Shown here: positions 57,459 through 64,000 of the stretch, one piece after another | Position numbering within the stretch: the first letter of the stretch is position 1 | Layout: the number at the start of each line of letters is the position of its first letter | Assembly: GCF_000315625.1 (NCBI RefSeq) | Contig: NW_005434655.1 | Span: 532,151 to 596,150 of the forward strand | Length of the DNA: 64,000 bases | Reading direction: 5' to 3' | DNA from: Guillardia theta CCMP2712 | Lineage: Eukaryota > Cryptophyceae > Pyrenomonadales > Geminigeraceae | Program-made: the position numbers and the translations under genes | The notes under the pieces: model-generated | Told to the model about the DNA's origin: nothing | Seen by the model: only the letters and a program-made list of their open reading frames with translations | The model's database searches: none

Positions 57459-58993
57459 CCTCCTTGGACCTTGCCGGCCTCTACCAGCCAAGGGATAGGA
57501 TCCTTGTGGAGGGCAGGAGGGAGGGGGGAGGGGGGGCTAGGATGGAGTTCCAACTTGATGTTTCTTGTCTTCTTTGGGCAGATGACTCTCAATGTTCCGT
57601 TGTTACCTTGCTACTGGTTTGTGATCTAGTCGACGTGAAAATTCTGCTGATTTTGCGGATTCTTCCTGAAGAGCAAATTCAGCAGATTTTTCATATTTCC
57701 TCGTCCTCGTCCTCGTCCTCCTCGTCCTCGTCCTTCTCCTCGTGCTCCTCGTGCTCCCCCCCCCCCCCCCCTCCTCCTCCTCAGCTTCGATTAAGTCTAG
57801 TCCATCCCTTCATGCTCCTTTCCTCTTTCGCTCCTCTCCTCCCTCCCTTCATCCTTCAGACATTTTCCCACTGCATCCATTCGCACGTGAAAATCGATGA
57901 GCGGGGATGAGGGCTATACCTCTACTCGAAGACTCCGGGACTCTCGCCGCCGCCGGCGCCCCGGCGCCGAGCCGCCCTCCGAGGCTCGGCCGCCCGGCGG
58001 CCCGGCTCGGAGCCCCGGAGGCCGAGTCTTATAGCAAGTTCGGAACTGATGATCAGGCATTTACTCAAAATTAGTAGGGTTTACTAAAGTTAAGTCATCA
58101 TGGCAGATAGCCGCGGCCTGAACTTGGAATGAGACTCGGAGGCTCCGACGCATCAGTGTAGTACCGGCCGGGCATCACTCCGACTGGCAGGCTGTGACCG
58201 CCGCCGACCATGACTGCACCCACGATGATGCGGCAGCGAAGGACAGGGAGGCCTTGGGCTGACGAAAGATCCTGGTGAACCGGATGCGTCACGTTTGCAA
58301 GTCGGATCAGAACCTGGTTTCGGATCAGAACCCCGCGCCGGGCCCGGCGCCGGGCCCGGGCCGGTGGCCGGGCTACACGGTGTTACTGCTAGTACACGCC
58401 GCCGACCGGGAGTCTTTCAAAGCATCGGAAGCCGGGCGGGCCTGGAAGTTTCCGCCCAACTACCCCCATTTGAAGACCCTTACCCCACCAATTTGTTCCC
58501 TGATCATTATCACCCTACAATAGTTAGTCAAATATACCCGTCTAGTAACAGATTAGAGTACCCCTACCCGTCAATAATATAGATCTGTTACAGGCCACCC
58601 CACCTCCAATTTCCCTAATTACGGCGTCGATTACCCCCACCCCACATCAAAATCTTTGCACCCCCTCATTCTCTCGTTTGAATCACCACCCCACCCGTAC
58701 ACACATCCCTGACCCACCCTTACCTTGTGAAAAAGTTTGTACCCCACTTTTGAACATATAAAATACCCTCACTGATACCTCCACCCACCCGTGTCATCCA
58801 TTTAGGACCCTACCATAGTTGGCCCTACCCCCGTTTATCAAATGAAACCCTACCCCCAAGTCCCAACAGATATGTACCCCAACCCATATCTCACCATTTC
58901 TACCTCCTCCATGCGGTGGCAGCAGGCGCAGCCTATGGCGGAGGCTACGAGGACTGTGAGGTTAACAGAGAGCCCTGAGTTCGCAATCTGAAC
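57459..58993. repeat. Composite GC block and ACCCC block upstream of FAM151-like gene
   Basis: A (TCC/TCG)n tract at 57700-57780, then a GC block (GCCGCCGGCGCCCCGGCGCC at 57949; GGGCCCGGCGCCGGGCCCGG at 58339), a dyad-rich segment, and a block of ACCCCACC, TACCCCAC and CCCTACC words (58460-58900) reaching to within 100 bp of the start at 58994. An open plus-strand frame at 57542-57910 is low complexity and is not called. Confidence 0.5.
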
Positions 58994-60572
58994 ATGAGCA
59001 ACATGGTTGTTTCATCCACCGCCATCCTCGCAAGAAGACTTCCCACCTACGATAACAGCAAGAAGAATGACAGTCAGGGGAAGCACAAGCATCGCAAGCA
59101 ACATGGCACTTCGCATCCAGTTCTGCTCGATGTCGTGGATGAGGAGAGGATGCAGGGCAAGGAGTGGGAATGGGAAAAATCTGGGGAATATGGCAGGAGA
59201 GCGATGCAGTGCGGCGAAAATCTGTCGAAAACACTGCATTTTTTTGGAATCTCCAATCCACTTGACGTGAGTTTATGTTTGACAAAGTTCCGATGATGAT
59301 ATGACGTTTGGCATCGGACAGATCATCTGGAGCCATGCAACAAACAGTTCTGCCAAGCTTGAAAGGGCTCTCAGCAAAGGAAGCAGCGTCATGTTCCTTG
59401 AAGCCGATGTTAACTGGGGTAGCTGCGGATCTTTGAAGGACATAGCAGTCATGGCGCATCCGCCGAGCAGAACGTCTGATTTGACCTTCCAGGAATTTTG
59501 TAATCCATTTGGAATTCTTTTGTTTTCCCTTTGAGATGACTCAGCATGCTCAGGTCTACGAGTTGTGGAGCACAATCGAGTTTGTCCCCACAATGCTCGG
59601 GTCGGGGTCAAGTTCGACTTCAAGGTTCGTTTCCCTCCTTTTCGCGAGCGCTTCTGGCCTGATGCGGCACCCGACCAGGATCCGAGATGCATAGTTCCTT
59701 GTTTAACGTTCCTTAGAGAGCTCGCTGGAAGCAACGAGAGCATTGGGTTTCCAGTGAGTGCTTCCTCTCCCTCCAGTTCAACAGGTTGATGATTGAACCC
59801 TCCAAGGTATTCTTAAACGCCGATGTCTGGATGGGCCCAGGAGGGAAAGTGCCGCAGATCCAGCCATCAGGTGAATCCTCTGGCAAGAGGATGCAAGGTC
59901 TCTGACACAGCTGGCTAGAGTTCTTCGCAGCTTGTTTTGACATCTACCCCGCCGGCACTCTCAGCCCGGTGAGTAGCTGGGGCAGTCGATCCTTATCAGT
60001 GACGAGGACGAAGGGCTGGACCTGCTGGCTGAAGTTTCAAGGGCCGAGTGATGCGGTGAGCCCAAGACTCCTCCTGCTCTCTGGCTCCATCTCATCAGCT
60101 CCTGTAGGCCTCCAGGCTCCTGGACCCCATGGTACTCCAAGGATACGAGTTGGACCACATCGACGATGCCCTCCGCACTCTACCTCGGGGCGTCGGGCAT
60201 GTTACGTTCCCTGTGCACTGCACCATGGCGCGAGTAGGGCACGATGCGATCATCAAGCTGCTAGAGGTTGTCGGTGAAAGGGTGCGCACAGGGGTTGCTG
60301 AGCTGGTGCCGCAGGCTGATGAGAGGTTCACACTGACCGTATGGGGCGAAGCGATGGCAGGAGATGATGAGTGGATGTTCAAGACGCCAGAGCTGCAAGG
60401 TAGGGGAAGCAAATGCTGCGAAGCTGTGCAGTCGCCGAAGCTCACGCGCCTCAGGTCGGATTTTCCGGGATTGTGCGAAACCAGGAATCTTATCCTACGG
60501 CTTGACTTTGGCTCCTCTCTTGTTTCAGAGGGCGACGAGGTAGCGTGCAGTAGAGGCTCTCGTGGGTGCTGA
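58994..60572 (+). CDS. FAM151/menorin-like protein (DUF2181)
   Basis: Member of the FAM151 family, distantly related to glycerophosphodiester phosphodiesterases. Animal menorin acts in dendrite guidance; its chemistry is unproven. Eight exons, 58994-59266, 59322-59499, 59545-59753, 59777-59870, 59919-59968, 60014-60055, 60108-60399 and 60529-60572, all joining in frame to 393 aa. Family motifs in order: IIWSHATNSSAKLERAL, VMFLEADVNWG, IAVMAHPPSRTSDLTFQEF, VGVKFDFK, VFLNADVWMGPG, GTLSPGWTCW, HVTFPVHCTMARVG and RFTLTVWGEAM. Acidic and His residues in LEADV and MAHPP sit where the related phosphodiesterases bind metal. The N-terminal 90 residues are charged (KEWEWEKSGEYG) without an obvious signal peptide. 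Exon 3 is longer than expected after FDFK and may hide a 3n intron. Confidence 0.8.
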
Positions 60573-60930
60573 GAGGATGGCAGGTCGCTGGCTCTTACGG
60601 CCTTCGGAGGGGCGTTCGGGCTGAAGACCCTGTCAGGGTAGGAGCAAGGCTGTTCGAGGAAGGCTCGGGTGACTCTTGTTCAGGAAAGCAGTCACAGACA
60701 CCCAGCAAGTCAACGAGGAGAACGAACGCCCAGATGGTACCGATATGCTGAGGAGCGAGTGAGAGAACTCGGCGAGTCGTTTTGTAAATATGTCAATAGA
60801 CACAAGATCTTGCAGCTACTTTTTGTACGCGAGGTTGAATTGAATGGCTAAGGAGTCGGGATGGTAGTCAGCTGGATTCCTGGTATAGACGCTACTGAGA
60901 TAGTAGCTTTCTGCATCGCACTGCAAGGTT
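60573..60930. other. Convergent 3' spacer
   Basis: Between two stop codons. Short open stretches without splice support, no repeat, nothing recognised. Confidence 0.4.
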
Positions 60931-62310
60931 TCAGCTGACAGGAGGGATACCAGAGGCAACATCCACCTGGATCCCCATGGCGCGAAGATACTCGACGATG
61001 ACGGGAGTTGGGAGCATGACTTCCGCAAGGTCGTTGATCGACTCTCCTGCCAGAGCCTGGGAGGACCGAGGGTCAGGAGGACCGCCAGAAAGAAGTAACG
61101 ATCACCTGTGCAGCATCGTTGACGGCCAGGTCGGAGACAAAGACAGTGAACGAGGACTCGCGATCCTCTGCTCGTTGTAGTGAGAGAGGAGGCGTGTCAA
61201 GCTGCTCCCGTACCTCTCCACGAGATCTCGTCCAGCATTCCTGTGCCCCTCTCACCGATGCTGCAGATCCCGTACCTGCGACCACGGACCATGATTACTG
61301 CATCGATATCCTTCTTTCTCCTCCTCCTCCTCCTCCTCCTCCTCCTCCTCCTCCTCCTCCTCTTTATCCCCCTCTTCTCACCCTCTTGCGGTGTAACATC
61401 GCAAGAGCTCCTTCAGGCCCTCATACCACACTGCATAGTCCTGGATCGGGTCCTTCACCCGGTACTTGGCTGCTGAAAATTCACCTCCGAAGAATGAGGA
61501 CTGTAAAAATCTTTTCCCAACGCTCTCAACGTATTGCTTCCTGCTCAAAGGACTCGCAAGCCTCGACCCAATCGTGTGGATCCTCGCATACAGAGCCAGG
61601 TTCGCCATCCTCTCATCCATCCAAAGGGCTTCCACAGTCCTCCGCTCATCCAACAGTGATCTTGCTTGCTGTCCGCCGTCAGGCATCCTGAAGAAGGAAG
61701 CAGCCTTTGAGGCAACCTCAGTTTCCTCTGAAGCCAAGGCATCTCCCGCAACCAGACGAAGATCCTCCACAGCTACCGCCCTGATCAAGTCCCCCAGATC
61801 TGAAACAAACGTGGGGTCCACAGAAGGCCTGATTGCCTTCCTCTCCTGAGGAAAGGTCTTCCTCCACATGGAGTCAAGCTGCAGCAGCTCCGACTCTCCG
61901 TAAATCTTCGTCATCGCCACAACCCCACCCCCTAGAATCAGACCGAGCAATGAGCGACGAGCGACAGCGAGGTCCTGAAGTTTGCCCTCCTTGTCGTCGT
62001 CGTCCTCTTCTTCTTGATCATCTTGATCTGACATCCTAGTCGGCATCGAGCATGATGATCTTCTGTGCTCGACGAGTGCTGATGCCCGGGGACCTCGCCG
62101 GTAGAACGATGAAGATACGGCGACGTGAGCAGTTTGCACACAAGGTCCTGGAACTGCCCACCCCATCCCGACATCGACCCAGCAGGATAGAAGAGACAGC
62201 ATCAGGCAGGTAGAGACAAGTGCTGGCCTTGGTCCACCTCTCCTGCTCAACTCATCTCCTCGCTCCTCCAGCTTCCTCCTTGCTGCCCTCCTTCCCTGAT
62301 CCTCCACCAT
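60931..62310 (-). CDS. Unknown protein with thylakoid-type presequence
   Basis: No family recognised. A large exon from 62310 encodes a hydrophobic N-terminal stretch (LVSTCLMLSLLSCW), a basic/Ser region, a very acidic run (DQDDQEEEDDDDKEG), then VARRSLLGLILGGGVVAM, a twin-arginine-like motif followed by a hydrophobic core as in lumenal Tat substrates. The presumed mature part is helical (DLGDLIRAVAVEDLRLVAGD, ALWMDERMANLALYARIHTI, FFGGEFSAAKYRVKDPIQDY). Short exons follow with YGICSIGERGTGMLDEISWR, SSFTVFVSDLAVNDAAQ and a last exon AEVMLPTPVIVEYLRAMGIQ ending IPPVS at 60931. A (CCT)n run (61317-61364) lies in the first intron. A start further in (62202) would also leave a hydrophobic N-terminus. 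Plastid location is inferred from the presequence only. Confidence 0.6.
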
Positions 62311-62700
62311 CGCCCTTTACGTATTCCTTCCTGTCTCCCTCAACAGGGATCCTTCAACAGGGACGCCCTTTCTCTCAGTGTCGGGCCGCAGCTGACCGAA
62401 GGCCCGCCGGCCCCCGGGATCGTTCCGAATGAATTTCACTTAACTTTGATGAGTAAATATGAGCATACTGAAGGTTGCTATTCAAAGTTAAGTTAATTCT
62501 AGGGAGTGAAGTACCCCTCTTCTGTCGTGCACCGTACGGCCAACTGTACCACGGGTCCCGTTTCCTACAAGTACCCCTTCCGATACCACTCCACCACTCC
62601 CCTCCCGGAACTCCCGAACTACCCCCCACCCCACTGATTTGCACTCGGCCTCGGACCCTCGGAGTTGACAAGCGACCTCGCAGCGAAAAATCAGTCTACC
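62311..62700. repeat. Short GC and ACCCC blocks upstream of PDZ gene
   Basis: A small GC block (GGCCCGCCGGCCCCCGGGAT at 62401) followed by AAGTACCCCT, CCACTCC and ACCCCCCACCCC words (62510-62640), about 60-190 bp before the start at 62701. Confidence 0.45.
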
Positions 62701-64000
62701 ATGCAGGAGGAGCGCATCATGCAGAGCCTGGAGAGGCTGGAGAAGCTGCATGGCAGTCTTGAGCGCCAGGATTCCATGACATCCTTCATGTTGGATGCTA
62801 TCGACGTCCTCACCCTCTCGGTCTCAGCAGAAGCGAGCGAGCACGATGACTTACCCCAGTGCACGGTGCAGTACTTGCTGTTCTGGATCTTGTTGTTTGA
62901 CTCGGTCTTGAACAGTGTGGCATAATTCTGTCTGGATGCTCGATAGGGTGCATCATGGATGGAAGTCCTGCCATGGAATGCGGCGCTGTGAGCGTCGGTG
63001 ATGTGATTGTGAAGGTCGACGGGCAGGAAGTGAGCAGTCAAAACATCGAGGAAGCCATGAAGGGTTGCGACCTTCCAGGCTCTCTGGTATGGCTGACGGT
63101 CAGGAAACGAGATGTGAGTTTCTTGCTCCAGTTTCTTTCATCACAAGGGTTGCAGGGCCTGACTAATGATGCCTTGATGCATCGTGTGCGTGTGGGCGAC
63201 ATGTTTCAGCGAACAGTGATGGTACAAGCGCTCGCCCGCTTGCAGAAGGCAGCAGAGGAGGGAGACATGAAGGCAGTCTCGGCCACAGCTGCAGAAGTGC
63301 ATCGATGTTGGCAGAAGAACAGTCAGGAAAGCTTGAGAAGTCAGGGAGAGCTGTTGGAAAACTTGCGCAAGGTTGGTCATGGCTTGAAGAACTGGCTTAT
63401 CGATTGGAAGAAGGAGCTTGAGACCATGCGCCTGCAATGGAGAGACGCTTTCTATGAGGTACAGGCAGCAAGAGAATGTCTTCAACTGAGAGGTCCTTGC
63501 GCAGAATGGAGTCATGGCAAATGATCTGGTGCGGTTTGGGAACAAGGCGCTGGAGAAGTCAAAGCATGAGAGTGCTGAGAAGGCCGAGACAACAGAGAGA
63601 GTATTGAGCAACACTAAAGTACCTGATGTAGGATTCTTCAACGAGTCGCCAACAAACCAATCCCCTTCGATCTCTGTGGAGAATCCAAAGTTGTTCAACG
63701 AGTTGCCAACAAACCAATCACCTTCGATCTCTGTGGAGAATCCAAAGTTGTTCAACGAGTTGCCAACAAACCAATCACCTTCGATCTCTGTGGAGAATCC
63801 AAAGGTGTGTACTCACTAGTGCTTTTCTTGTCTAGATCGCTGATTTTTCATCAGCACGTACAGAAGACGACACCATCTGAGAGAAACAACGATTCATTAC
63901 ATAGCAATGAATCATCGAGGAAGATTTTCAATGACGACAAGAAAATCGGAGCGAGGTGCCTTGTGGAGAACGATACTTTCTTCGTGCTAACAATTTCAAA
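62701..64000 (+). CDS. PDZ-domain protein with tandem repeats (3' end beyond window)
   Basis: Starts at an ATG at 62701 with a coiled coil (RIMQSLERLEKLHGSLERQD). After an intron, an exon near 62945-63114 encodes most of a PDZ domain (GSPAMECGAVSVGDVIVKVD, GQEVSSQNIEEAMKG, GSLVWLTVRKRD), a peptide-binding scaffold module. The next exon (63156-63459) is helical (RVGDMFQRTVMVQALARLQK, LRSQGELLENLRKV, WLIDWKKELETMRLQW). An exon from about 63505 carries three tandem copies of a 19-residue unit (LFNELPTNQSPSISVENPK) up to 63804. A last visible exon from 63861 runs off the edge (IGARCLVENDTFFVLTIS). Exons between 62.85 and 62.95 kb are unclear. A scaffold role is inferred; partners are unknown. Confidence 0.65.
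63634..63804 (+). repeat. Exonic 57-nt tandem repeat
   Basis: Three copies of 57 nt. The second and third are identical, and the first differs by a few bases (Phe and Ser for Leu). Exactly 19 codons each, so length changes keep the frame. Confidence 0.9.

Noticed and set aside
57542-57910. Plus-strand frame starting MEFQLDVSCLLWADD
   Set aside because: The first 45 residues look reasonable but it then runs into poly-Ser from a TCC/TCG repeat, with no splice-supported continuation and divergent position so close to WDR18 that it is more likely 5' flank.

Overview
This window is nuclear DNA of a photosynthetic protist with a complex plastid. A cryptophyte such as Guillardia theta is my best guess, but I could not test that. 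The evidence is as follows. Genes are packed on both strands and broken by short spliceosomal introns, many of 41-60 nt. Products are eukaryote-specific: spastin, an importin-7-like receptor, DNAJC7, WDR18/Ipi3, MORN and RWP-RK proteins. There is a eukaryotic tRNA-Asn without an encoded CCA. Several proteins start with a hydrophobic signal peptide followed by a transit-like stretch, sometimes with an aromatic residue after Ala, as in secondary plastids of red-algal origin. Two runs of exactly 100 N are assembly gaps.

Layout. 1-4.3 kb is low-complexity and repeat-rich DNA with no gene I can defend. 4.8-16.7 kb holds a kynurenine 3-monooxygenase-like flavoprotein (+), spastin (-), a CLC anion transporter (+, interrupted by a gap) and a plastid-type Deg/HtrA protease (-). 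17.8-26.8 kb holds a secretory or plastid-targeted unknown (+), a possible small membrane protein (-), a DNAJC7 TPR/J-domain co-chaperone (+) and a coiled-coil unknown (+). 27.1-35.9 kb holds an importin-7/8-like receptor (-) and a one-domain voltage-gated channel with PH and EF-hand domains (-). 36.8-40.2 kb is an inverted duplication of about 1.2 kb per arm, each arm carrying an RWP-RK gene. 40.1-48.3 kb holds an unknown (-), an SK-like channel protein without the GYG filter (+), a MORN protein (-) and a PHD-CXC protein (+). 50-64 kb holds a small basic unknown, tRNA-Asn, a multi-exon unknown, WDR18 (-, with a gap and LRR fragments in one intron), a FAM151/menorin-like protein (+), a thylakoid-type unknown (-) and a PDZ protein that runs off the window.

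The genes do not form a pathway cluster, as expected for a eukaryote. The recurring structural theme is intergenic. At least ten spacers carry a composite of a very GC-rich CGGCCCGG block and a block rich in ACCCCACC/GGGTAGGG. In most cases the C-rich strand is the coding strand of the nearest downstream gene. This composite, the RWP-RK palindrome and the two unusual channel proteins are the best candidates for something undescribed.
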